The notes beneath the pieces are model-generated. The model ran no database searches, was not told where the DNA came from, and saw nothing but the letters and a program-made list of their open reading frames with translations. The translations under genes and the position numbers were made by a program. From assembly GCF_008923185.1 (NCBI RefSeq), contig NZ_WBMT01000005.1:186001-250000 (forward strand): 64,000 bases of DNA. Direction: 5' to 3'. This document shows positions 54,503 through 62,098 of the stretch, piece by piece. The stretch is from Actinomadura rudentiformis (lineage in GTDB: Bacteria > Actinomycetota > Actinomycetes > Streptosporangiales > Streptosporangiaceae). Numbering within the stretch: the first letter of the stretch is position 1; the number at the start of each line of letters is the position of its first letter.

Positions 54503-55221
54503 TGCCAGATCTTGAGTTCCTCGTCCTCGGTGGCCTGGCCGCCCTGCTCGGCGCGATCGTCCAGAGCAGCGTCGGCCTCGGCGTCGGCCTGGTGGCCGCG
54601 CCGGTCGTCACCATGCTCTTCCCGTCCCTGATGCCCGGGTCGATCCTGGTGGCGGCCACCGTGCTGCCCCTGGCGACGCTGGCCCAGGAGGTGAAGCACG
54701 CGGACCTGCGGGGTCTCGGCTGGGCCTTCAGCGGCCGCGTGGTCGGCACGCCGGTCGGCGTCTGGGTGGTCGTGGCCGTGCCCACGCGTGCCCTGGGCAT
54801 GGTGGTCGGCGCGGTGGTGCTGGCCGCCCTCGGCGCGAGCGCATGGTCGGCGAACGTGCCGCGCAACCCCGGCACGCTGGCCACCGCGGGCTTGATCGCG
54901 GGGGCGACCGGCACCGCGTCCTCGATCGGCGGCCCGCCCATCGCGCTGCTCTACCAGAAGGAGAGCGGCCCTCGGGTCCGCGCCACGCTCGCCGTCTTCT
55001 TCACGATCGGCGCTCTCATGTCGCTCCTCACCCTGGCAGCTGTGGACCAACTCCCCCTACGCCAAGTAACAGCCGGCCTAGCCCTGACCCCGTTCGTCCT
55101 AGTGGGCTTTCTCCTGGCCGGCCCAATACGGCGCTACCTGGACGATGGCCGCATGCGGACCGCAATCCTCATCGTGGTGGGCACATCAGCAGTAGCCCTG
55201 ATCGTGCGTAGCCTGATCTGA
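54502..55221 (+). CDS. TauE/SafE-family membrane exporter
   Basis: Encodes 239 residues with seven to eight predicted membrane segments. Two half-repeats carry GAIVQSSVGLGVGLVAAPVV and GATGTASSIGGPPIALLYQ. The family moves sulfite, sulfoacetate and similar small anions across the membrane. The last ~60 codons use less GC-rich third positions than the rest. It ends 6 bp from the opposing BBE gene stop. Confidence 0.9.
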   Translation: MPDLEFLVLGGLAALLGAIVQSSVGLGVGLVAAPVVTMLFPSLMPGSILVAATVLPLATLAQEVKHADLRGLGWAFSGRVVGTPVGVWVVVAVPTRALGMVVGAVVLAALGASAWSANVPRNPGTLATAGLIAGATGTASSIGGPPIALLYQKESGPRVRATLAVFFTIGALMSLLTLAAVDQLPLRQVTAGLALTPFVLVGFLLAGPIRRYLDDGRMRTAILIVVGTSAVALIVRSLI

Positions 55222-55227
55222 GCTCGG

Positions 55228-56763
55228 TCACGCGCGGACCGAGAGCGCGTGCTGGAACACGTTGCGCGGGTCCCAGCGGCGCTTGACCCGTTGAAGACGC
55301 GCGTAGCCGTCGCCGTAGTAGAGCGTGTGCCACGGAACGTTCGAGTCGTTCCACCGTGGGTCGGCCAGGTCGACGTCGGGATAGTTGATGAACGTGCCGT
55401 CAACCGGGACACCGCCGCTCGCCGCGTAGACCTCCCGGTAGAACTCACGGATCCACGCGAGGTGCCGGGCGTCCTCGGCCGCGTCCTCCCAACCCGTCAG
55501 AAAACCGACCTTGAAGATCGAGTCCCGGTGCGCCGCGGCGGTCGCCCCCGGCGCCACCGCGTTGACCTGGCCGCCGTAGGTGTTGATGAAGAAGTGCCCG
55601 TGCGGATGGTCGAAGTCGGAGCGGGTCAGGTGCCGGTACGCGATGGCGGCTTGCTCGTCGGTGAAGCGCCGCCGCAGGTACCCGGACTTGATCTTGATCC
55701 GGTAGAACGGCCCGGGGCCGCCGCCGAAGCCGTGCCGTGTCGCGTGGAGCCACGTCATGGTGGACGTCCGCGGCTGGGGACGAACGTCCATCCCCCGCGC
55801 GAGAGCACCCAGCAAATCGTCCAGCACCCGCTCTCCGCCGCTGTCCTTGAGCACCTGTCCCGTCAGGGTGACGTTCTCGCTGGGTTTGCTGGTGAAGCCG
55901 AACTCGCCGTAGAGGACCCCCATCGGCGAGCCCGGAGCCGAGTTGCGCTCCCCCCACTCCCCGTAGTTGCGCAGCAGCCGCACGAAGGTCTCCTGGTCGA
56001 GCTTCGCCCACGGCCAGTCCACAGAGAAGGTCAGAACACTGCCAGGGGGCCTTGGCAGTGCCGCTTGGGCTCCCGGGGACCGGAACCAGTAGCGCGTGAC
56101 CACGCCGAAGTTGCCGCCGCCTCCTCCCGTGTGGGCCCACCACAGGTCACGGTTGGGATCGGAGGCCTCCCGCGTGGCGACGACGCTCTGTGCCTTCCCC
56201 GCCCTGTCCACCACGACCACTTCCACCGCGTAGAGATGGTCCACGGATAGGCCGTCCCGCCGGCACAGCACCCCGTAACCGCCGCCCGCGATGTGCCCGC
56301 CCACCCCGACATCGGGATGGGTGCCCCCGGGGATGGTCACGCCCCACCCCACGTACAACCGGCGGTAGACCTCGCCCAGGGTGGCGCCCGCCTCGACCAT
56401 GAACGCCTTGCGCCGCCGGTCGTAGTCGACAGCCGTCATCCCGGACAGGTCGATGAGCACCCGCACCGAGGGATCGTCGACGAAGTTCTCGAAGCAGTGA
56501 CCGCCGCCGCGGACGGCCAGCCGCCGGCCCGTGCGCACCGCGCTCTGGACGGCCCGTACGACATCCTCGGTGGACGTGGCCACCCGGATCTCCTCAGGCC
56601 TCCCCTCGAAGCGCCGGTTGTACCCGCGGAGCACCAACGATCGATAACGGGGATCGCCGGGGCCGATCGTGACCGGCTCGGTCGTGACGTCCAGTTGCCC
56701 GGCCAGCGGTACGGATGCGACGGCGATGCCGCCGCTGCGCAGAACAGTCCTGCGAGTGACCAC
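55228..56763 (-). CDS. Secreted (Tat) BBE-type FAD-linked oxidase
   Basis: Encodes 511 residues from the GTG at 56763, six bases after AGGAGG; an ATG at 56778 includes that ribosome site and is unlikely to be used. The N-terminus VTRRTVLRSGGIAVASVPLAG is a twin-arginine signal. The FAD domain carries the covalent-link His in RGGGHCFENF (H89). The Cys position of the second flavin link (T-C-P-x-V-G) is His149 here. A C-terminal BBE segment (NYPDVDLADPRWND, WHTLYYGDGYARLQRVKRRWDPRNVF) ends the protein. It probably oxidises a carbohydrate or alcohol outside the cell. Confidence 0.9.
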   Translation of the reverse strand: MVTRRTVLRSGGIAVASVPLAGQLDVTTEPVTIGPGDPRYRSLVLRGYNRRFEGRPEEIRVATSTEDVVRAVQSAVRTGRRLAVRGGGHCFENFVDDPSVRVLIDLSGMTAVDYDRRRKAFMVEAGATLGEVYRRLYVGWGVTIPGGTHPDVGVGGHIAGGGYGVLCRRDGLSVDHLYAVEVVVVDRAGKAQSVVATREASDPNRDLWWAHTGGGGGNFGVVTRYWFRSPGAQAALPRPPGSVLTFSVDWPWAKLDQETFVRLLRNYGEWGERNSAPGSPMGVLYGEFGFTSKPSENVTLTGQVLKDSGGERVLDDLLGALARGMDVRPQPRTSTMTWLHATRHGFGGGPGPFYRIKIKSGYLRRRFTDEQAAIAYRHLTRSDFDHPHGHFFINTYGGQVNAVAPGATAAAHRDSIFKVGFLTGWEDAAEDARHLAWIREFYREVYAASGGVPVDGTFINYPDVDLADPRWNDSNVPWHTLYYGDGYARLQRVKRRWDPRNVFQHALSVRA

Positions 56764-56864
56764 GCGTGCCCTCCTCATGTGGAGCCGCCCACGCACCGAC
56801 GCTAAGCACACGTGATCACCGGCACCAGGGAGCTTCCACCCCCCACAGGGTGGAGGAAACCCCA

Positions 56865-56870
56865 CATACT
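56865..56870 (+). promoter_or_regulatory. Candidate -10 element for leaderless mug mRNA
   Basis: CATACT lies 8 bases before the ATG. The only purine-rich stretch (GGTGGAGG, about 25 bases upstream) is too far away to be a ribosome site. A partly paired hairpin (about 56832-56855) precedes it in the 115-bp divergent gap. Confidence 0.4.
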
Positions 56871-56878
56871 CTGATCTG

Positions 56879-57439
56879 ATGCGCCCCACGAAGGCCGATC
56901 TGGAGGCCGCCCGCGACCGCGTGATCCCCGATGTCCTCCCGGCCGACAACGAGCCGCTGCGCGTCCTCTTCTGCGGGATCAACCCGGGCCTCTACTCGGG
57001 CGCGACCGGCCACCATTTCGCCCGCCCGGGCAACCGCTTCTGGCCCGCGCTCTACAAATCAGGCTTCACGGACCGCCTGCTGAGCCCGAACGAGCAGGAT
57101 CTCCTCCCCGCCTTCGGCCTCGGCATCACCAACCTGGCCCCCCGCACCACCGCCCGCGCCGACGAGCTCACCGACGAGGAGCTCCGCGAGGGCGGCGAAC
57201 GCCTCCTCAAGCTGGTCGAGCGCTACCAACCCGCCTACCTGGCCGTGGCAGGCGTGACCGCCTACCGCACCGCCTTCGGCAAGCCCCGCACCCAGATAGG
57301 CCCCCAACCCGAAAAGATCGGCCCGTCCGACCTCTGGGTGCTCCCCAACCCGAGCGGCCTCAACGCCAGCTGGACCCTCGACAAGATCGCCGCCGAGTTC
57401 GCCCGCCTCCGCACCGCCGCCGAGCTCAGAACTCCGTAA
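56879..57439 (+). CDS. mug: G/U mismatch-specific DNA glycosylase (Mug/TDG family)
   Basis: Encodes 186 residues. It has the uracil-glycosylase fold with the Mug signature GINPGLYSGATGHHFARPGNRFWP, whose Asn is catalytic, and the intercalation loop LPNPSGLNA. It removes uracil or thymine mispaired with G, and ethenocytosine, to start base-excision repair. It stands alone, and its last bases run into the remains of a Uma2 gene on the other strand. Confidence 0.94.
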   Translation: MRPTKADLEAARDRVIPDVLPADNEPLRVLFCGINPGLYSGATGHHFARPGNRFWPALYKSGFTDRLLSPNEQDLLPAFGLGITNLAPRTTARADELTDEELREGGERLLKLVERYQPAYLAVAGVTAYRTAFGKPRTQIGPQPEKIGPSDLWVLPNPSGLNASWTLDKIAAEFARLRTAAELRTP

Positions 57440-58023
57440 GCGTCCCCGGATCAAACCTCACCGAGATCGCCTTGTCCGCCAAGGCCTCGGCCGTGAACGT
57501 CGCCCCTGCGGCCACCACGGGTCCTGCCTGGTAGACGTCGACGCCGTCAGCCAGCGTCAGGACCTGCACCCTCGGCTGGGGCGAGTATTCGACGAGCCAG
57601 TATTGCGGGATGCCCAGGGCGGCGTACTCCCTGACCTTCCGTACCCGATCGGTGCGTTCGCTCCCGCTGCCCGGCGAGATGACCTCCACCGCCATCAGCA
57701 CGTCGCGCCCCGGGATGGTGATCGGGCTGCAATCCACGATGGACGCGCGTGCAACCTCCGTCGGCACCATGAAGCCATCCGGCTTCCGGATGCCCGCCGG
57801 GGTGCTGATCTCTCACTCACCACCGGCGATGAAGACGGAGGCGTCAGCGGTCACAGCGGCGGCATTGAGGATGTCCCGAAGCTTGCTGGCAGCCCAGCTG
57901 TGCGGTGCGCTCGTGGACAGCTCCACCAGCCACCCGTCCTCAAGCTCGAGGCCCCTTGCCGTCGTCCTCGCGGAGGTGAAGGTCCTCGACCGTGTACGGT
58001 CCGAAGTCGGTGTGTGACTCCAT
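57426..58023 (-). pseudogene. Decayed Uma2-family endonuclease gene
   Basis: Read from the ATG at 58023, the frame gives MESHTDFGPYTVEDLHLREDDGKG and then shifts at a GGGG run near 57952. Removing one G restores LELEDGWLVELSTSAPHSWAASKL and so on through FIAGGE. The restored frame meets an in-frame TGA at 57813-57815 where the family would have a sense codon. It then continues through IRKPDGFMVPTEVARAS, the catalytic MAVEVISPGS and KVREYAALGIPQYWLVE to the TAA-side end at 57426. The last 114 residues could still be made from the ATG at 57770. Two independent lesions argue for real decay. Confidence 0.82.
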
Positions 58024-58070
58024 CGACACCGACCGTAGTCGTTGGCTAACCCGCTGGGCGGTGGTTCTGG

Positions 58071-58514
58071 TCAGTCTTGTTGGACCAGGCGGGCGGCTTC
58101 GGCTTCGAGCATGGCTTGGACCTCGATGACGAGGGTGGGCTTGGGCTCCCAGATGTCGGGGCGGCCGAGGGCCACGATGGGGCGGGGGAGGGCGCGGACG
58201 GAGGTCAGGCGCCAGTGGTAGGCGCCCGGGTCGGCCCAGGGGCCGCAGTCGCACGGCTCGTCGCGGATGGCGGCGGAGCAGACGTCGGTGAGCTCGGCGA
58301 TGGCGATGACGGCGCCGATCGTGGCGAGCGGGTCGCGGGGGTCCCAGCCGGCGGCCTGGATGTGAGGGGAGTCGCAGGCCTTGAGGTCGACGCGCATGGA
58401 GGCGTGGATCAGGAGCGGCCCGCGGTAGGCGGTGGGCAGGCTCTGGTTGGAGACGGCCTTGACGCCTCTCGCGATCCCGAACGCCCATGGCTGCTGAACG
58501 CTGATCGCCTGCAC
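58071..58514 (-). CDS. ASCH-domain protein
   Basis: Encodes 147 residues. The N-terminus ISVQQPWAFGIARGVKAVSNQSLPTAYRGPLLIHAS has the ASCH/PUA-like pattern (QPWA, G.K, RG.LLIHAS). The middle (GAVIAIAELTDV) and C-terminal (ALPRPIVALGRPDIWEP) strands complete the barrel. The usual E.R in the first helix is V.N here. ASCH proteins bind RNA or modified nucleosides. It may be transcribed from TTGACC/TTACGG (58635 to 58606, minus strand). Confidence 0.82.
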   Translation of the reverse strand: MQAISVQQPWAFGIARGVKAVSNQSLPTAYRGPLLIHASMRVDLKACDSPHIQAAGWDPRDPLATIGAVIAIAELTDVCSAAIRDEPCDCGPWADPGAYHWRLTSVRALPRPIVALGRPDIWEPKPTLVIEVQAMLEAEAARLVQQD

Positions 58515-58605
58515 GCGGTCACCTCCCGTTCTCCATCTTGGCCGGACCTGTCGAAGCCTGCTGCCCGTTCACCGCCGGAGCGATCCCTACTGGAGCGCCA
58601 GACAG

Positions 58606-58635
58606 CCGTAACCGTTCAGCAAGATGAAAGGTCAA
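58606..58635 (-). promoter_or_regulatory. Candidate promoter for the ASCH gene
   Basis: On the minus strand TTGACC (58630-58635), an 18-bp spacer and TTACGG (58606-58611) lie about 90 bp upstream of the start. The local sequence is less GC-rich than its surroundings. Confidence 0.35.
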
Positions 58636-58710
58636 CGATATGCACACGGAACGGATGGGCAAAAGGTTCAAAGAGTGATTTCTCATAAGAGGGGGGCTGG
58701 ACGCAAATCG

Positions 58711-58730
58711 GCGCGCCGCCTCAGGCGCGC
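58711..58730 (-). terminator. Hairpin at the sortase gene end
   Basis: A 7-bp perfect stem (GCGCGCC / GGCGCGC) has a 6-nt loop that includes the sortase stop codon. The remaining ~190 bp to the ASCH gene hold only its candidate promoter. Confidence 0.55.
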
Positions 58731-59305
58731 ACGAGGCGTGCGTAGGCGATGACGTTGTCCGAATAATGACCCCTCGTGGTGTCGAATGTGCCACCGCACG
58801 TGACCAGCCGGAGCGCCGCGTAGTCGAGGTCCTCGGCGTAGATCTTCTCACCGGGAAAGGAGTCCTTGGACACGTTCTCGACCTTCTGCACGGCGAACGT
58901 CGCGGTCGTGCCGTCGCGGCGGGTGACCTGGACGCGGTCGCCGGGACGCAGGTCCCTGAGCCGGTGGAACACCGCGCGCTTCCCGCGGGCGTCCACATGG
59001 CCGAGGATCACCGAGGGACCGCCCTCGCCGGGCGTCGGCCCGTTCTTCCACCAGCCCGCCAGGTTGGGCTGTGTGAGCGGCGGTTCCTGGATGCGGCCGT
59101 TGGACTGGAGGCCGAGCTCGGAGACCGGCGCCGTGACGCCCAGCTTGGGAATCTTGATCGTGGCGGGCAGCGAGCGGGGGAGCGGCTTGGCGAAGCTCAC
59201 GGCCGGGCGTTTGCCGGAGCCGGGGTCGATGGGGCCGCCGCCGTAGTTGTCCCCGCCGCAGGCGGTGAGGCCGAGGGCGAGGGCGAGCAGGGCTGCCTTA
59301 CGCAC
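58721..59305 (-). CDS. Class F sortase, lipoprotein form
   Basis: Encodes 194 residues from a GTG (GGAGGAGAG upstream), overlapping the preceding gene by 8 bp. The N-terminus is a lipoprotein signal with lipobox LTAC (Cys 16), rather than the single membrane anchor usual for sortases. The sortase barrel carries the catalytic triad: His in VILGHVDARG (H103), Cys in RLVTCGG (C170) and Arg in TTRGHYSDN (R178). It should join surface proteins to the cell wall or to each other. Its neighbour at 59298-60158 looks like its substrate. Confidence 0.92.
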   Translation of the reverse strand: MRKAALLALALGLTACGGDNYGGGPIDPGSGKRPAVSFAKPLPRSLPATIKIPKLGVTAPVSELGLQSNGRIQEPPLTQPNLAGWWKNGPTPGEGGPSVILGHVDARGKRAVFHRLRDLRPGDRVQVTRRDGTTATFAVQKVENVSKDSFPGEKIYAEDLDYAALRLVTCGGTFDTTRGHYSDNVIAYARLVRA

Positions 59306-60158
59306 GTTCAGGCGCTCTCCTCCGGCGGTGCAGCACGTAGGCGAGGGCGAGCGCACCGGCCGCGGCCAACGTGTAGTCGGGGCCGTCCTGGGTGTTCGCC
59401 AGAGAGCCGTCACCGGTGTTGGGTGAGCCCTGGGGGATGTCCTGGTCGCCGGGATCGACGTCCTTCTGCCCGGGCCGGGTGCTGAACGTGACGGAGCCGT
59501 ATCCGCGGCACTCGACGCGGACCTTGACGATCGAGGGCAGGCTCGACTCGAAGCGCGCGGTGGCCTTGTGCTCGTCCTTGCCCACCTGGGAGAAGCGCGG
59601 CTCGGACACGAAGGAGGCGGACGTCGCCCGCACCGAGCTGGGGCAGGTGACACGGATGCCTAGCCTGCCGCCGGGCGTGACCGTGCGGGTGGACAGCTCG
59701 ACGTCGCCGTAGCCGAACCTGAAGCCCTCACCTGGGGGCGGCTCCGGGCGTGGCCTGCCCGGAGGGCTCGGCGGTGCCGGTGGGATCTTGTCGGGCGGCG
59801 TGACCCACAGCGGGAACGTCTGGAATCCCCGACCGGTCAAGCAGCCGAAACGGGTCAGGTAGGAGTTGCCGGACTTGAGGCCGCGCAGGGTGCCGCCGAT
59901 GCCGGTCCAGGCCTCGCCCGACCTTTCGAACGAGCCGGGCTCGCCCTCGGCGAACACCTCGTTCGTGCCCGCCAGGCGCGGCTCGCCGGCGCAGCCGGTG
60001 ATGCGCACCCAGAGGTTGTCTCCCGGGGTGAACCGTTTGGGGCTGTACGTGGCCTGTGGCTTGTCGATCGGGGCGGCGAACGCGCTCGGACCGGGGATCG
60101 CGAGGGCCGCCAGGGCGGCACCGGAGAAGGCGCCGGCGGCGAATCGGCTGTTGCCCAT
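59298..60158 (-). CDS. Secreted surface protein with sortase-type C-terminal signal
   Basis: Encodes 286 residues from the ATG at 60158 (GAGGTGG upstream). It has a Sec signal peptide (cleavage AFA-A near residue 29), a beta-rich domain with one Cys pair candidate (TGCAGEP, FGCLTGRG), and a Pro-rich linker (about 125-145, PPAPPSPPGRPRPEPPPGEG). A second beta domain with a Cys pair candidate (VTCPSSV, VECRGYG) follows. The end reads SPNTG (245-249), a spacer, a short hydrophobic stretch (about 263-276) and RRRR. This order matches an LPxTG-type sorting signal with an altered first residue. Confidence 0.83.
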   Translation of the reverse strand: MGNSRFAAGAFSGAALAALAIPGPSAFAAPIDKPQATYSPKRFTPGDNLWVRITGCAGEPRLAGTNEVFAEGEPGSFERSGEAWTGIGGTLRGLKSGNSYLTRFGCLTGRGFQTFPLWVTPPDKIPPAPPSPPGRPRPEPPPGEGFRFGYGDVELSTRTVTPGGRLGIRVTCPSSVRATSASFVSEPRFSQVGKDEHKATARFESSLPSIVKVRVECRGYGSVTFSTRPGQKDVDPGDQDIPQGSPNTGDGSLANTQDGPDYTLAAAGALALAYVLHRRRRAPERA

Positions 60159-60260
60159 GAGGTTCAAACCACCTCGGGGTTATTGGGGAGCCTGTCAATT
60201 GAATGCGGATTGTAACGATCTGTGAGCCTGTTGTGCGTGTCACGTGATGGCCGGATCAGG

Positions 60261-61136
60261 TCACCCCTTCAGTGCACCCGCCATCAGGCCTCGCATGAAG
60301 AACCTGCCGAGCACGATGTAGACCACCAGAGTCGGCAGCGACGCCAGCAGTGCCGAGGCCATCTGCTGGTTGTACTGGACGGCGACCGCGCCTGACCCCG
60401 CGGTGTTGTTGAGCAGTACCGTGACCGGCCAGCTCTCCTGCGAGCCCAGGAAGACCGCGAACAGGAAGTCGTTCCACATCGACGTGAACTGCCAGATCAG
60501 CACGACCGCGAACGCGGGACCCGACACCGGCAGCACGATCGAACGGTAGGTGCGGAGCATCCCGGCGCCGTCGACCCGGGCCGCCTCGATCAGCTCGTTC
60601 GGGATCGTGACGTAGTAGTTCCGGAAGATCAGCGTGCAGATCGGGATGCCGTACACCACGTGCGCCAGCACCAGCCCGCGGATGCTGCCGACCAGCTCCA
60701 GATCGGTGAGCAGGCCCTGCAGCGGGATCATCACGGCCTGGTACGGGATGAACATCCCGAACAGGAACAGCGTGAAGACCGCGTCCGCTCCCGGGAAACG
60801 CCACTTCGACAGCACGTAGCCGTTGAGCGAGCCGAGCACCGCCGAGATGAGCGCACCCGGGACGGAGATCTTGAAGCTGTTCTCCAGACCCGGCCGGAGG
60901 GTGTCCCAGGCCGACCGCCAGCCGTCCAGGCTCCAGTCCTTCGGCAGGCTCCACGCGGTGGACGGATCGGCCTCCTGCAGCGACTTGAAGCTGGTCACGA
61001 CCAGCACGTACACCGGGATCAGGAAGACCACCACGAATGCCAGCAGCACGGCGAACCGGATCATCCGCATGCCGCCGGGGCCGAGGAGCGGAACGCGCCG
61101 CCGCGGGCGGGTGGCGGCCGTGGTCGTCGCGGTCAT
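60261..61136 (-). CDS. CUT1 ABC sugar transporter permease (GtsC-like)
   Basis: Encodes 291 residues, with the ATG overlapping the upstream permease stop. It has six membrane segments, with GLENSFKISVPGALISAVLGSLNGYVLSKWRF in the second and third and an EAA loop (EAARVDGAGMLRTYR). The C-terminus is RFFMRGLMAGALKG. The three-gene set resembles the GtsABC glucose/mannose importers; the substrate is inferred. Confidence 0.9.
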   Translation of the reverse strand: MTATTTAATRPRRRVPLLGPGGMRMIRFAVLLAFVVVFLIPVYVLVVTSFKSLQEADPSTAWSLPKDWSLDGWRSAWDTLRPGLENSFKISVPGALISAVLGSLNGYVLSKWRFPGADAVFTLFLFGMFIPYQAVMIPLQGLLTDLELVGSIRGLVLAHVVYGIPICTLIFRNYYVTIPNELIEAARVDGAGMLRTYRSIVLPVSGPAFAVVLIWQFTSMWNDFLFAVFLGSQESWPVTVLLNNTAGSGAVAVQYNQQMASALLASLPTLVVYIVLGRFFMRGLMAGALKG

Positions 61137-62098
61137 CGCTCACGCTCCGCCCGTACGGACCACACGAGGTAGGGGATCACCAGCAGCCCCACCGCGACCA
61201 GCAGGTACGTGGCGATGGTCGCGCCGTTGGCCGGGTCACCCCGGTCGAACACCTCGACATAGGTGGCCACCGCCGGCACGTACGTGATGATCTGCTTGCC
61301 CGCGATCGCCATGATGAGGTCGAACACCTTCAGCGAGATGTGGCCCAGGATGATCAGCGCCGACAGCGTGACCGGCCGCAGCTGGGGGAGCACCACGTAC
61401 CGGTAGACCTTCCACTCGGAGGCGCCGTCGACCCGCGCCGCCTCCCGCAGGTCCTCGGGCACGCCGCGGAAGCCCGCCAGGTAGAGCGCCATCACGTACC
61501 CCGACATCTGCCAGATCGCCGGCAGCGCCATCGCGGCCATGCCGAGCCGGGGGTTCTGCCACCAGTCGTTGCCGAGCGCGCCGAGCCCGAGCTTGTTGAA
61601 CAGCTGGTTGAGCCCGACCGCGCGCTCGGGCGGCGCCGGGTTCATCAGCCACCGCCAGACGACGCCGCTCGCGATGAACGACACCGCCATCGGGAAGAGA
61701 TAGATCGCCCGAAAGCCGGCCTCGGCCTTGATGCCCTTCTCCATCAGGAACGCCAGGAAGAAGCCCAGCACCAGGGCTCCGATCACGAAGACGGCGGTGA
61801 AGAGCAGCGCGTGCCGCACCGCGCCGGGCCAGCTCGGCACGTCCCACAGGTCGACGAAGTTCTTGCCCTTGTCGAACCCGTACGGGGACACCATGTCGTG
61901 CTTGCCGCTGACCGCGACCCGGGTGTTCCAGAAGATCAGCCCGTACACGAACAGGCCGATCGCCACGATGGACGGCGAGAGCAGCAGCAGCCCCGGCAGC
62001 CAGCGCGGCGCACGGCGGCGCCATGCGCGCCGCCCGCGCCGCCCGCGGCCCTCGATCGACTCGCGGGCCACGGGCGGCGTGACGTCCGGGCTCGTCAC
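61133..62098 (-). CDS. CUT1 ABC sugar transporter permease (GtsB-like)
   Basis: Encodes 321 residues from a GTG overlapping the binding-protein stop (GTGA). An Arg-rich tail (GRRGRRAWRRRAPRW) is followed by six membrane segments and an EAA loop (EAARVDGASEWKVYR). KVFDLIMAIAGKQIITYVPAV near the C-terminus is characteristic of the Gts-type MalF homologues. Confidence 0.9.
   Translation of the reverse strand: MTSPDVTPPVARESIEGRGRRGRRAWRRRAPRWLPGLLLLSPSIVAIGLFVYGLIFWNTRVAVSGKHDMVSPYGFDKGKNFVDLWDVPSWPGAVRHALLFTAVFVIGALVLGFFLAFLMEKGIKAEAGFRAIYLFPMAVSFIASGVVWRWLMNPAPPERAVGLNQLFNKLGLGALGNDWWQNPRLGMAAMALPAIWQMSGYVMALYLAGFRGVPEDLREAARVDGASEWKVYRYVVLPQLRPVTLSALIILGHISLKVFDLIMAIAGKQIITYVPAVATYVEVFDRGDPANGATIATYLLVAVGLLVIPYLVWSVRAERER

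Noticed and set aside
57603..58017. Plus-strand open frames near the end of mug
   Set aside because: They lie opposite the Uma2 remnant, which shows clear family motifs on the minus strand, and have no recognisable product.
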